Assembly (NCBI GenBank): GCA_963674475.2
Contig: CAXXFQ010000024.1
Location: 310,001-374,000 of the forward strand
Direction: 5' to 3'
Source of the DNA: CAXXFQ01 sp963674475
GTDB lineage: Bacteria; Planctomycetota; Planctomycetia; Pirellulales; Thermoguttaceae
Length of the DNA: 64,000 nt
This document shows, in pieces, positions 18,182 to 26,882 of this stretch (the stretch's first letter is position 1; every line of letters starts with the position of its first letter). The notes beneath the pieces were generated by a model. It saw only the letters and a list, made by a program, of their open reading frames with translations, had not been told where the DNA came from and made no database searches. The position numbers and the translations under genes were made by a program.

Positions 18182-18430
18182 CTATTTGACTTTCAGGCTG
18201 AGCAACTTTTTCACCCGAATGGAAAAACCACCTATCAGCGCGAGCGTGACCAGACTTGTACGGACAACAAACTGATCGTTTGACACGGCCGGGCCATTGA
18301 CCCAATAGAGAAACGGTGCCAGGACAACTATCGTCCAGCATCCCAATTCCAACCACGGAAGGATTTCCCCTACAGCAAGCGCGTCGTCATGCATCGGGTT
18401 ATCAATTCTGTTCTCACGCTTTTCTAGCAT
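18182..18430 (-). CDS. Small membrane protein, two helices
   Basis: 82 residues from the ATG at 18430 (a TTG at 18481 would add 17 residues). A charged start MLEKRENRIDN is followed by two hydrophobic segments, LGCWTIVVLAPFLYWV and RTSLVTLALIGGFSI, and a basic tail. The amphipathic plan resembles small integral proteins of planctomycete cell-envelope loci. No family is assigned. It follows the GT39 gene on the same strand. Confidence 0.5.
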   Translation of the reverse strand: MLEKRENRIDNPMHDDALAVGEILPWLELGCWTIVVLAPFLYWVNGPAVSNDQFVVRTSLVTLALIGGFSIRVKKLLSLKVK

Positions 18431-18564
18431 GTCTCTGGAGACCTTAGAAGTTATTCGTGGAATAAATTTTCGAAGACTCAATTAAAAATCTGCTATTAAT
18501 AAATACGCAATTAAAAAACACATTAAATGTACAATGCTGCACTTGCTAGTAATGGCCTTTCTGC

Positions 18565-20427
18565 TTACTTAATGGTTCCGACGTTTATATCCTCAGGTTT
18601 GAGCATGGGCAGCCCCAAATCCTGTCGTACTAGATTCGCCTCCTCGAGCGTAATGTGGTAGATATAAATCGAGTATCCCGCCATTGCGACAGGCTCGAAA
18701 TGGCGGAAGTAGTGGAACTGCCGGTTGCGGTGGTATAAGTTATTCACACTCACAGCATGCCAGCCTGGCCTAGGGCCGAGACCGTGATGGTCAATGGCGT
18801 ATTCACCCTCGGATATGGAATTCTCGGATGGCGGACTCGGCGGCGGATACGGCGTTTCAGGAATCCCCGCCATCGTGGCCGGATATGAACCGCAATAGGC
18901 CAACCCATCGAGCGCAATGGCTCCGTGTCTAGCGAGCCAATCTTTCAAGTACAAAAGATCCTGGCCCCAATCGATATTGCTGTCAGTCTCAACACCGCCT
19001 AAGTGGTTGTGGCCTCGGATTGGTCCGCCTGATATTTCGTTGAAATAGGATAAACTGTGAGGATAAGCCCAAAGGCTGCTACTAATCATGAATGCAAAGG
19101 ACACGACAACTAACATAGCGATAGCGGCCGCAGGCCTCGTTGGTGTCGTATGTCGTAATTTAAATATAAGGCCCACTTTGCTGATCCAAATGAAGGCGAA
19201 TGGAAAAATTGGAAGAACATATCGTAAGTGGCGATTGAACCCGTCCTGCGAGCTAACGAAGATTATTGTGGAAGTAATTATTCCCAGCAATATGATTTCA
19301 TCGCGCCACGCGGCACGGCAAATTTTGTAAGAGATGGCTACACCAATTGCGGACAGAACTAAGCACCACGTCCCAAGAGGCACTTTCACAACGAGCGCAT
19401 AAAGATAATAATACCACCAGCCACCCAATCTATGTTCACGACAGAGACAGGACCACATCTTGCGTTCAAAGTCAGACTTTTGGATATCAATGCCCATCAC
19501 AAAGTTTTTAGGCAACGGAATGGGAATCCGAGCTAATCTTGTGCCGACGAACTTGTTCTGTCCTTGTGCACTCGACGAGGAATCATTCGTGCAGCCTCCG
19601 AGAGTCTGACTGACGAATTCGTAATCGCCCAGTTGCTGAAAGGTGCCTTCAAATCCGTAACCTAAGTTTAATACATATACCGCTATTATCAAGATTACGG
19701 CTAGCTGCCCTGATTCCAAAAGCCAAGCTCGTAAGCAAAGGTTTCTTTGCTTTAGTATCCGCCAAGCAAGCCATAATATGGGCCAAAGGAAAAAGAAAAT
19801 AATCAAAGTAGTTTTTGTCAATTCAGTAAGACCAAGAACCGCTCCGGCCCAAAACGCAGTCCACCACGTCGGCCTTTTCGACCAACGCCAAAACATGTAG
19901 GCAGCAGACACGCCTAAAGCCGCAGCTCCTAAATCCGGAGTGATAAGGTGACCATGGGCAAGGATATTTGGGGAGAAGCACCAAAGTCCTATCGCTAAAA
20001 CCCCCGATGTTGGCCCATACAACTCACGAGCCCATCGTAAACAAATGTATGCACCAAGCAAGCTAAAGGGGATGCACGCACATCGACCAAGCGTCAAGAA
20101 ATATAATACACGCTTCCGGTTTAGTTTAATGAAACTATGGCGAATACCTCGTTCAGACCGAATTCCCGCTTGAGCGTTGTAGCTAGACCAATCAACCTTT
20201 GGTTTGAAAGCTAATACGGGACCTGTGGCCAACATTCGTACGAGCGGAGGATTTACCCGAAATAGATCGAACGTCCCGAATTCCCAGTGGCTTAATCCGG
20301 CAACAAGATGGTCCACTTCATTCCATGTCGGGCTATGACAGCAAGCCTGCCAACCAAGCAAGACCGAATGAATACCCATTATGGTAAAAACCGCAACTCG
20401 TGAAATATTTTTCGAGAACTGAAGCAT
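18565..20427 (-). CDS. GT39/PMT-like membrane glycosyltransferase
   Basis: 620 residues with about ten or more hydrophobic helices. The first extracytoplasmic loop carries the acidic pair expected of lipid-linked sugar transferases (PTWNEVDHLVAG) and the NPPLVRMLA motif. WCFSPNILAHGHLITPDLG matches the second conserved loop of PMT/ArnT-type enzymes. These transfer a sugar from a polyprenyl-phosphate donor to protein or lipid outside the membrane. A soluble C-terminal region (about 460-620) contains ETDSNIDWGQDLLYLKDWL, common in this group. The acceptor is unknown. Its position among exported proteins fits protein glycosylation, which is inference. Confidence 0.88.
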   Translation of the reverse strand: MLQFSKNISRVAVFTIMGIHSVLLGWQACCHSPTWNEVDHLVAGLSHWEFGTFDLFRVNPPLVRMLATGPVLAFKPKVDWSSYNAQAGIRSERGIRHSFIKLNRKRVLYFLTLGRCACIPFSLLGAYICLRWARELYGPTSGVLAIGLWCFSPNILAHGHLITPDLGAAALGVSAAYMFWRWSKRPTWWTAFWAGAVLGLTELTKTTLIIFFFLWPILWLAWRILKQRNLCLRAWLLESGQLAVILIIAVYVLNLGYGFEGTFQQLGDYEFVSQTLGGCTNDSSSSAQGQNKFVGTRLARIPIPLPKNFVMGIDIQKSDFERKMWSCLCREHRLGGWWYYYLYALVVKVPLGTWCLVLSAIGVAISYKICRAAWRDEIILLGIITSTIIFVSSQDGFNRHLRYVLPIFPFAFIWISKVGLIFKLRHTTPTRPAAAIAMLVVVSFAFMISSSLWAYPHSLSYFNEISGGPIRGHNHLGGVETDSNIDWGQDLLYLKDWLARHGAIALDGLAYCGSYPATMAGIPETPYPPPSPPSENSISEGEYAIDHHGLGPRPGWHAVSVNNLYHRNRQFHYFRHFEPVAMAGYSIYIYHITLEEANLVRQDLGLPMLKPEDINVGTIK

Positions 20428-20582
20428 TTGCCAAAGGAGTATTAAATTGAACTGAAAAAAAAATGTTCTTTATGCTTTTATTTACTGGGAGATGGGATGA
20501 AGAATAAAAGCCGACTTATATTTATGCAAAAACTGCACTATATATTAACATATATAGTGGTATGAATAAAAAACAATATATA

Positions 20583-21611
20583 CTACTTCCATATAACTAA
20601 GTAATCTAAGGATAAAGGTTTCTTATTTTTAGTAAAATAAACATTAATGCATCCTGAGGCTTCTTTTCCTTTTGCAGATGACAATCGAGGTGTAAAGCCA
20701 AGCTTGATTTTTCTTTTGGAAACAGACTCCGTCGTGATTTTGAATATCTCATCGTCGAGATCAATTTTCTCGACAGCAAAAGAGTTTTCACAGTCAATAG
20801 TACTTTCTATTGTAATCCACTGTGTCTCATTCTCCTGTGGCCGTGACATGATAATTGTATTCGGTTCAGCAATATACTTTCCGAGTACCTCAAAACGCAC
20901 CGGTATATCGAGTCTTGGCTGTTCAGTCTTTTCCGTAATGAAACAGACGTTGTACGCTCTACTCCCAGGACTATCATCCCCATGCACTGTTATTTCCACT
21001 AGCATCATGTGAGGCTTTTTTTCCTTGATCTCCGCAATTAGTCCCGGAGTTTCTTTGTCTAGTGCAATCCGCATTTTGGAACTTAATGATTCGCCTCTAG
21101 GCGGCCAAATTCGGACCAGTTGCCGCTTCGTTTCTGCTGGCTTTAGCGTCTTAAAATTAACGGTTTTTGGATCAACTCGAAGGTAATCAAGAATCTCAAC
21201 CTCACCACCGACTTTCATGATCTTCGGAGGAGAGGTATTAAGCTTTAGCAGAACAGAGAAATGTGTTCGTCCGACTAATTTCGCAGGTTTCCACTTTGTT
21301 GTGAGAATCGTTTCCTCTCCCGGTCGAACGCTTTCGGTGCTTAACACCGCCTCATTGCATCTACAAGATGTTGCCTGCACCTCTAATTCAATCACTTTAT
21401 TTGATGTGTTTGTGATGTGAAAATCGTGCTCAAGTCCATTGGGAATGTAGAAAAGCCGGCCAAAATTCTTATACGGCTTCGCGCAAACAAGTCCCGATAC
21501 CGCATGACTGCTGTTTACGCTATCTATCGAGAAAGGCCCCCAAAAAAATACTGTTAAAGAAGCCGCAATAATTGTACATAACACCATAAAAACTAATAGC
21601 AATCGAAACAT
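20583..21611 (-). CDS. Membrane-anchored DUF1573 protein
   Basis: 342 residues from the ATG at 21611; upstream in-frame codons come from IS-adjacent DNA and are not counted. One N-terminal membrane helix (LLLVFMVLCTIIAASLTVFF) precedes an Ig-like DUF1573 domain with the NFGRLFYIPNGLEHDFHITN start, the CRC cysteine pair in QATSCRCNEAVLS and GEETILTTKWKP. A second beta domain follows (210-340). An IS3-type element begins 44 bases upstream, so the native promoter may have been lost. DUF1573 proteins are exported and common in planctomycete and Bacteroidetes envelope loci; the function is unknown. Confidence 0.85.
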   Translation of the reverse strand: MFRLLLVFMVLCTIIAASLTVFFWGPFSIDSVNSSHAVSGLVCAKPYKNFGRLFYIPNGLEHDFHITNTSNKVIELEVQATSCRCNEAVLSTESVRPGEETILTTKWKPAKLVGRTHFSVLLKLNTSPPKIMKVGGEVEILDYLRVDPKTVNFKTLKPAETKRQLVRIWPPRGESLSSKMRIALDKETPGLIAEIKEKKPHMMLVEITVHGDDSPGSRAYNVCFITEKTEQPRLDIPVRFEVLGKYIAEPNTIIMSRPQENETQWITIESTIDCENSFAVEKIDLDDEIFKITTESVSKRKIKLGFTPRLSSAKGKEASGCINVYFTKNKKPLSLDYLVIWK

Positions 21612-21794
21612 TCTATATCGTATTTCCGTGTAAGCAAAGCGTCGATGAACTGAAGTGGTCTGGGTTGTCAAGGCGCTGAAATTGGTTGTTTAAGGTGGAC
21701 TCTGGTTCTTGAAATGGGGGCGTTTTTGGAGCGGAGTGAGCGCAGCGAATAGAGCGGAAAAAACGCCCCCATTTCGCGCGATCGGAGACTCCCC

Positions 21795-22643
21795 CTACAC
21801 GCCCGATTGATACACGTCCCACGGCGTCCGTCGGCCGAGGCCCTGGTGTCGACGCTCGTGGTTGTAGAACTCGAAGTGACGCCGCACCCCATCGCGGCAG
21901 TCCCAAACGCTTGTATACTCCTTCAGGTAAACCTCCTCGTACTTCACGCTTCGCCACAGCCGCTCGATCATGATGTTGTCGAAACAGCGGCCTCGACCGT
22001 CCATGCTGATCCGAATGCCAGACTCCTTCAGGCGATCGGTGAACTGATGACTCGTGTACTGACTGCCTTGATCCGTGTTGAAAATCTCCGGACGGGAATG
22101 TTCCAAAGCTCGATCCAATGCCGTCGTGCAGAACTCCGTATCGAGCGTAATCGACAGATCCCAGCTCAGCACGAACCGGCTGTACCAATCCATCACTGCC
22201 GTCAGGTAGACAAATCCTCCTCGCAGCCGAATGTACGTTATGTCGCTGCACCAGACGTGATCCGGCCGGTCGATCCGAAGACCTCGCAGCAGATAAGGAT
22301 ACTTCGGATGCTCCTTGTTTCCAAGGCTCAATCGCTTTTTCGGATAGATCGCCTGAAGGCCCAGCATTCGCATCAGCCGTCGCACCCGATCACGACAGGT
22401 CGGTTCGCCTTGGTCTATAAGGTAGTCTCGCATCCGTCGCGATCCGCGAAACGGATGACGCGTGTATTCTTCGTCGATCAGTCGCATGTGTAGCAAGTCG
22501 CGATCACTCGTCGGCCTCGCTTCGTAATAATAGCTTGACCGTGTAACTCCTAAAAGCTCGCACTGCCTTGTTACCGAAAGGCGGTCATGTTTTGGTTCGA
22601 TCATCTCCCGCTTGTGCTCATGGCTCTCCAGCTTTTTTTTCAA
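21795..22643 (-). CDS. IS3-family transposase OrfB
   Basis: 282 residues starting at a TTG (MKKKLESHEHK). It carries the HTH_21-like segment (CELLGVTRSSYYY, LIDEEYTRHPFRGSRRM) and the rve core with DDE residues in VWCSDITYIRL, FNTDQGSQYTS and NIMIERLWRSVKYEE. It ends in RHQGLGRRTPWDVY, as in IS3-family OrfB. The upstream orfA would read straight into this frame through an A8 run if it lacked its frameshift, suggesting an OrfAB fusion product in this copy's ancestor. Confidence 0.92.
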   Translation of the reverse strand: MKKKLESHEHKREMIEPKHDRLSVTRQCELLGVTRSSYYYEARPTSDRDLLHMRLIDEEYTRHPFRGSRRMRDYLIDQGEPTCRDRVRRLMRMLGLQAIYPKKRLSLGNKEHPKYPYLLRGLRIDRPDHVWCSDITYIRLRGGFVYLTAVMDWYSRFVLSWDLSITLDTEFCTTALDRALEHSRPEIFNTDQGSQYTSHQFTDRLKESGIRISMDGRGRCFDNIMIERLWRSVKYEEVYLKEYTSVWDCRDGVRRHFEFYNHERRHQGLGRRTPWDVYQSGV

Positions 22644-22906
22644 CCAGTCCAGCTCGAATTGGAGCTGGCCGATCTGCTGGAAAAGTTTCGCCTCGTGCTG
22701 CTCATCCTCCTTGGCCTGTCGATCCGAAGACCATCGCCAAGGCTCTCGGCCATTCCTTCGATGGCCTGTTTTTCCCAGGCTGCCACCTGTTTCGCATGCA
22801 CATCAAACCGGCTCGCCAATTCGGCCAGCGTCCCTTCACCGCGAATCGCCGCCAAAGCGACTTTCGCACGGAAGGGCCCCGTAAACGCCCGTCGTTTCCT
22901 TACCAT
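22640..22906 (-). pseudogene. IS3-family OrfA, frameshifted
   Basis: The first about 57 residues are a good Tnp_1-type HTH (MVRKRRAFTGPFRAKVALAA, LASRFDVHAKQVAAWEKQAI). At about 22735 one extra base relative to the copy at 62743 shifts the frame, and the leucine-zipper part (QIGQLQFELDWLKK) continues only in another frame. This copy of the IS is therefore probably not autonomous. Confidence 0.8.
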
Positions 22907-23006
22907 GAATTCGCCTCCTAAAGCCTTTATCGGACCAATTGCGAATCCACCTTATCGCCGCGCCCAGTTTTTCCAGACCATTATAAACATATTAAAAGCC
23001 GAATAA

Positions 23007-24197
23007 CTAAACTGTCCTCCTAAGCCTAATAAACCAAACGCAAACACATAGCGTAATAATCCCAATATTTGCAATAATAAGCCATAAACGCCAATGGAAC
23101 TTTTTAGCAGGTGGACCACTTTCGTCGTCCCGACTCAGATTCGTTGCTCGATTTTTCGCCTCTTCAAGAGATAATGGCATGGCTGTTCCGGTGTAGACCA
23201 GCGTCTCTCCATAGCGTTTGTCTTGTACTACCATTTCAGGTGTAATCCTAATTTTGAATATATCGTCTGGGATGGCGTCCGGGTCCCCAAATGTGCATTC
23301 CTCCAGCTTGAGTTTAAATCGGTTTTCCAGCTCAATGTCTCCTGACTTCACTGACAAAGATCTCTCCGTATATTCTACAGGCAGCCAACAGCCAGCCTGA
23401 ACCTCTTCGGCTTTGGAAATCTGCTCCACCTTTAACCGGTCACTTTCAAATATTTCCACATGTGTGCAGCAAAAGCCGCGATCAAGGTTATATGACAAGA
23501 TGATTCTAGTCTTTACTTTCGGATTCTCTATGGCCACGCGGCAGTATCGTTCGCCGCCTTCTGTGTAGAAAGAAGTCTTCTCAAATGCAAAACCTTTCAA
23601 TCCATCTCGCATCCGATCCAGCCATGAAAGTTTCGTCCATCCGATAATTTCAAACCAATTTTCGTGAAGGTGGTAATCAGGTTTATTCGCTATGCCAATT
23701 CGCTTTGGCTTTTCAATATTCCGCACCGCACGAAAATCCTTACCGTTAAATGCGGCACGAGTTCCCCCTTTTTTGATTGTATTATCGCTGTACACATGGT
23801 CGTACATATTGAGGACAGCAACCTTGTCGTCTTTCGTCCACATCGTAAAATCGCCGGAAGTTTCGATGGTTCTGTCACCAATAAACTTATTCTCTTTGGT
23901 ATGACATGTCCAAATGAGTTTCACTGCCCCGAGTCGTTCGCGATTTGCCCGGCTACCAGCGAGAATGGTTTTGTGGATCGAATCAAGCTGTTGAGTCCCG
24001 CCGTAAACTCCTTCTAATGGCAGGCAAAAAAACACCGTAATCGTAAAAGCTGCGAGTGTGCAATTAGATGTTAGGCCCCCATTAAAAAGAATGCTAAAGC
24101 TATCGAAAACGATCTTGCCATATCTTTTGAGTGAGTGTCGACGTAAGGTTAGTCTGTATAATTCGAATAAGTAAGTAATATGTTTTAAATGCGACAT
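23007..24197 (-). CDS. Membrane-anchored LolA-like protein, function unknown
   Basis: 396 residues. A basic N-terminal extension precedes a signal-anchor helix (TLAAFTITVFFCLPLEGVYG, about 47-66). The body (70-350) has the layout of LolA/LolB-like lipoprotein-carrier folds: a helix with ILAGSRANRERLGAVKLIW, then strands such as GDFTMWTKDDKVAVLN and RAAFNGKDFRAV. A C-terminal helix (LWLIIANIGIITLCVCVW) would anchor it. It follows the Cys-rich genes on the same strand. The start codon is uncertain; a shorter start near the signal helix is possible. The LolA-like fold is my impression from pattern, not a sure match. Confidence 0.6.
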   Translation of the reverse strand: MSHLKHITYLFELYRLTLRRHSLKRYGKIVFDSFSILFNGGLTSNCTLAAFTITVFFCLPLEGVYGGTQQLDSIHKTILAGSRANRERLGAVKLIWTCHTKENKFIGDRTIETSGDFTMWTKDDKVAVLNMYDHVYSDNTIKKGGTRAAFNGKDFRAVRNIEKPKRIGIANKPDYHLHENWFEIIGWTKLSWLDRMRDGLKGFAFEKTSFYTEGGERYCRVAIENPKVKTRIILSYNLDRGFCCTHVEIFESDRLKVEQISKAEEVQAGCWLPVEYTERSLSVKSGDIELENRFKLKLEECTFGDPDAIPDDIFKIRITPEMVVQDKRYGETLVYTGTAMPLSLEEAKNRATNLSRDDESGPPAKKFHWRLWLIIANIGIITLCVCVWFIRLRRTV

Positions 24198-24622
24198 TAA
24201 ACACTATCCATAAATGAGTTACCGGAAATACTCGTCTGTTTACGGCGAAAATCTAAGTTCAAACCAAGCAAAGCGAATTGCTCCTTCTCCGCCTACCACA
24301 GAGTAAAGGCGACCTGCTAGTATGTGTAACGCTTCTTTTTGGTTTAAAAATGGCAAAATACAAAAATACTAACATGCCGCATTAACCAACAAGAAGAGGT
24401 ATGGTCAATACGAATCCGTAGTGACTATTCCCGGAATGCTTGCATAGGCTTCAATAAACAAAAAAAAAGCTCGTATTAAATTCAAAAAAAAATGGCATTA
24501 TATTTATGCTGTGTAATTTGATGTCTATGCTGACATCAATCAGCTCTTATACGAACGATTCGACAATATTAAAAGCGACATAGCTATCGAACACACTATT
24601 AAAACCTCATAATAGATTGCGA
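24198..24622. other. AT-rich non-coding stretch
   Basis: About 425 AT-rich bases between the LolA-like gene and the first Cys-rich gene. No credible frame. It may hold a terminator and promoter; A-runs near 24465-24490 are the only visible features. Confidence 0.5.
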
Positions 24623-25048
24623 TTACTCGCCTTTTGGACTGTCTGTACAGCTGTTATACCTCTTTATAGTTGTCGTTGTGCAAGGCGTGTGACCGACCCT
24701 ACTGCATGAATTAAATAGAATCGCCTCAGGTCGCTCAGTACAAGCGATTCCCGCGACCTTTGTGCAGAGCTGCTCCTGGTAACAATCCTGAAGTTCCGAC
24801 CGGGTACATTCGAAATTTACATCCCCATTGCATGAATAATCAGAAGCGAGTACCCAGTCGTCCAAAGATTTGCACTTATCTCCAGAGGCATAGCACTCCT
24901 CAGAAGGACAATCGGAAGAGGAACACTTTCCATCCGCCCCTAAGTTTATCATTCTGTGTGCTGGACGAAATGATAATGTAGTATTAACGGAAAAAATACC
25001 AATCATCATAAAAGCCGCTAAACATAACGTGAAATTTCTAATTTTCAT
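24623..25048 (-). CDS. Secreted Cys-rich protein 1
   Basis: 141 residues from the ATG at 25048, preceded by AGGAAAAAG. Signal peptide KIRNFTLCLAAFMMIGIFSV. The mature part carries about twelve Cys in a pattern shared with the paralogue at 25659: KC-x4-DCPS-x2-C, a DYSC motif, a C-T/S-R-S step, LCTKVAGIAC and GHTPCTTTTI. The even number and exported location suggest disulfide bonds. It is rich in Ser and Thr. No family is known to me. Its neighbours, a C39-type peptidase and a MauE-thioredoxin fusion, suggest that it is a client of an export/oxidation pathway (inference). Confidence 0.8.
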   Translation of the reverse strand: MKIRNFTLCLAAFMMIGIFSVNTTLSFRPAHRMINLGADGKCSSSDCPSEECYASGDKCKSLDDWVLASDYSCNGDVNFECTRSELQDCYQEQLCTKVAGIACTERPEAILFNSCSRVGHTPCTTTTIKRYNSCTDSPKGE

Positions 25049-25093
25049 GCTCTTTTTCCTGAAATAAAACCTACTACTGTCTGGAAACGGCAA

Positions 25094-25658
25094 ATTATGG
25101 AAGTAATCGTGATTTAGCCTTGAAGCTATCCGCTCGTGATTAAATCACTTAAAAAATTGTCACCTCGATCGTTGGCCCTGTTCCTGTCTTGCAAGCAAAC
25201 GCATTTAACAATTATTTTATCGGGCAAGCTCTCTTGTCGCCACAAAATAGCCTTGTGCCCAATGGTGCTGACCGCCAAATTGTTTTTATACTTGGATTTC
25301 GACAATTTATGAGATCTTCTCCCTTGATATACTGTATGATCTTGCTCGGCTATATGTTCGGTGGGCAAGACAAAAAACAGCACATGATTATAATAAACTG
25401 CTCCTATTACAATCCAAATATCATGTCTACGGCAAATCCCTCGCTTCAAGTCGCAAAACATAACTAAATGACCTGGAAAGGGGCTTCTAATATGACTATT
25501 AATACACATAAATAGCATTCATATAGAAGTGAGTGGGTAAATAAGCTCGGTAGTCTCCATGGCCGACATTGTAATGGCTAAGCGAAAAAAAAGGCTTTGC
25601 TTGAAGGCGAGGGATTTATGCACACCGTAAGGATATTAAGGGAATATGTAGTCACTTC
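25094..25658. other. AT-rich stretch between the two Cys-rich genes
   Basis: About 565 bases. A 130-codon minus-strand frame (25126-25518) is present but has no ribosome site, no domain and an implausible composition. The stretch could hold a promoter for gene 1, but none was identified. Confidence 0.45.
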
Positions 25659-26090
25659 TTACTCGGTAATCAGGAAGTCTTCGCAGTTGTCATAGCTCGA
25701 AAACTGTGTCGTGGTACAGGGAGTGTGCCCTCCCCCATCGCAACTGGTTTCAGCATTGCAGGTTATTCCCTCCACTTTGGTGCAGACAACTTTATCGTAG
25801 CACCCCCCATAATCCGATCGAGAACAGTCGTAATTATTATCGGAAGAGCAAGAGTAATCTGCGGCAAAAAGGTAATCGTCAAAGTGCTGGCACTTGGCCG
25901 GATTTGAATTCGTCACTAAAGCACACGAAATACTAGGGCAATCGGCATAGCTACATTTTGCACGCCTCGTTATTCCTCCAACGGTGATAGTAGTTGCAAA
26001 TTGGCTACACCTCAGGCTATCCACAACTGTTACTAGCGAAACCAATCCTAAAACTAACGAAACAAAAGTCAAGCACTTCGTCATCTTCAT
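25659..26090 (-). CDS. Secreted Cys-rich protein 2
   Basis: 143 residues from the ATG at 26090; AAGGAG lies just upstream, and the second ATG at 26084 gives even better spacing. Signal peptide TKCLTFVSLVLGLVSLVTVV. The mature part has about thirteen Cys and shares with protein 1 the motifs KC-x4-DCPS-x2-C, the DYSC box, CSRS, CYDKVVCTKVEGITC and GHTPCTTT. The start lies 38 bases after the C39 gene's stop, so both are probably co-transcribed. It is an exported disulfide-rich protein of unknown role. Confidence 0.82.
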   Translation of the reverse strand: MKMTKCLTFVSLVLGLVSLVTVVDSLRCSQFATTITVGGITRRAKCSYADCPSISCALVTNSNPAKCQHFDDYLFAADYSCSSDNNYDCSRSDYGGCYDKVVCTKVEGITCNAETSCDGGGHTPCTTTQFSSYDNCEDFLITE

Positions 26091-26128
26091 TTCTCCTTCG
26101 AGGAAATTAAATCTTATAGTAGAGAGCG

Positions 26129-26701
26129 TCACTCTGCTCCTGCTGGGACCAATGTCCAGTATGCGTAGACTCGATTAAAATAATCAACTGATACATTGAA
26201 GGATTTAGAACCATCGACCAACAGTATATTGTCGCCGTCTCGGAGAGCCACCACTGCGTGCAGGCCAGCTCGCTTTTGAACTACACAAATGCATGGTAAG
26301 GAATCCGGGATGTCGTATCCAGAGCTGAAGCGAATTGCTTCGCACGGAATTTTCAATTGTTCGAGTGCGGCAAGGCAAGCTTGTAATGTAATGCCATCAT
26401 TTCCGAGTCCGGTAAGCAAATAAACGGTTCCTATGTCAGTCTGCTTACCAAGAAACGAGCATAAATTTACTATGGCTAAGATTCCACAAGTCGGCTGCCC
26501 CCCCTGAGTCGTAGTTGGTTCATATGAGTGGTACAATTCTTCCAGAGTTTCTTCGGGAGGAGGATACCAAGCAATATTTTGCACCAACAAACAAACTATG
26601 CACACTGAAGCCACCGTCACTGCACTCGCAAAATAGAGCATTTTTATTTTTGGGTGCTCATCCAGCCTGAGGAGCTTACTCACCACTAAGTTTAGTGACA
26701 T
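26129..26701 (-). CDS. Membrane-anchored C39-type cysteine peptidase
   Basis: 190 residues. One N-terminal helix (MLYFASAVTVASVCIVCLLV, about 21-40) precedes a compact C39-like domain (65-185): oxyanion Gln and nucleophile Cys in GGQPTCGILAIVNL, then GITLQACLAALEQLKIPCEA, His in KRAGLHAVVALRDG and Asp in ILLVDGSKSFNV. C39 peptidases usually sit on ABC exporters and cut double-glycine leaders; here there is no ABC part. The active site would face the periplasm if the helix is a signal anchor. It is encoded just upstream of Cys-rich protein 2, a possible substrate, although no GG leader site is evident in either Cys-rich protein. Confidence 0.82.
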   Translation of the reverse strand: MSLNLVVSKLLRLDEHPKIKMLYFASAVTVASVCIVCLLVQNIAWYPPPEETLEELYHSYEPTTTQGGQPTCGILAIVNLCSFLGKQTDIGTVYLLTGLGNDGITLQACLAALEQLKIPCEAIRFSSGYDIPDSLPCICVVQKRAGLHAVVALRDGDNILLVDGSKSFNVSVDYFNRVYAYWTLVPAGAE

Positions 26702-26882
26702 CTTTATACGGTCGTCGCTCCTCGTAATATTACCAATCGACTAATTAAGTGGCAGTGAAGTAATTCAGTTGTTTCACGCTCGAATTACTCGATTTATAAA
26801 TCTTGATTAATTGATTTCACCTTAAAAGTATTTCTCCTTGTATAACCTTAGCAGAAGATATTGTCAATACTTGTGTATGCCC

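Larger units (their letters stand above)
21656..22980 (-). mobile_element. IS3-family element, copy 1
   Basis: About 1325 bases bounded by TGGTCTGG at the left and its complement CCAGACCA at the right, containing orfB and a frameshifted orfA. Other copies are the solo end at 97, a truncated one at 35597 and a truncated one at 62669. No target-site duplication is visible. Confidence 0.85.

Noticed and set aside
25126..25518. 130-codon frame between the two Cys-rich genes
   Set aside because: No ribosome site, no domain and no relation to the neighbouring proteins; composition looks like chance in AT-rich DNA.
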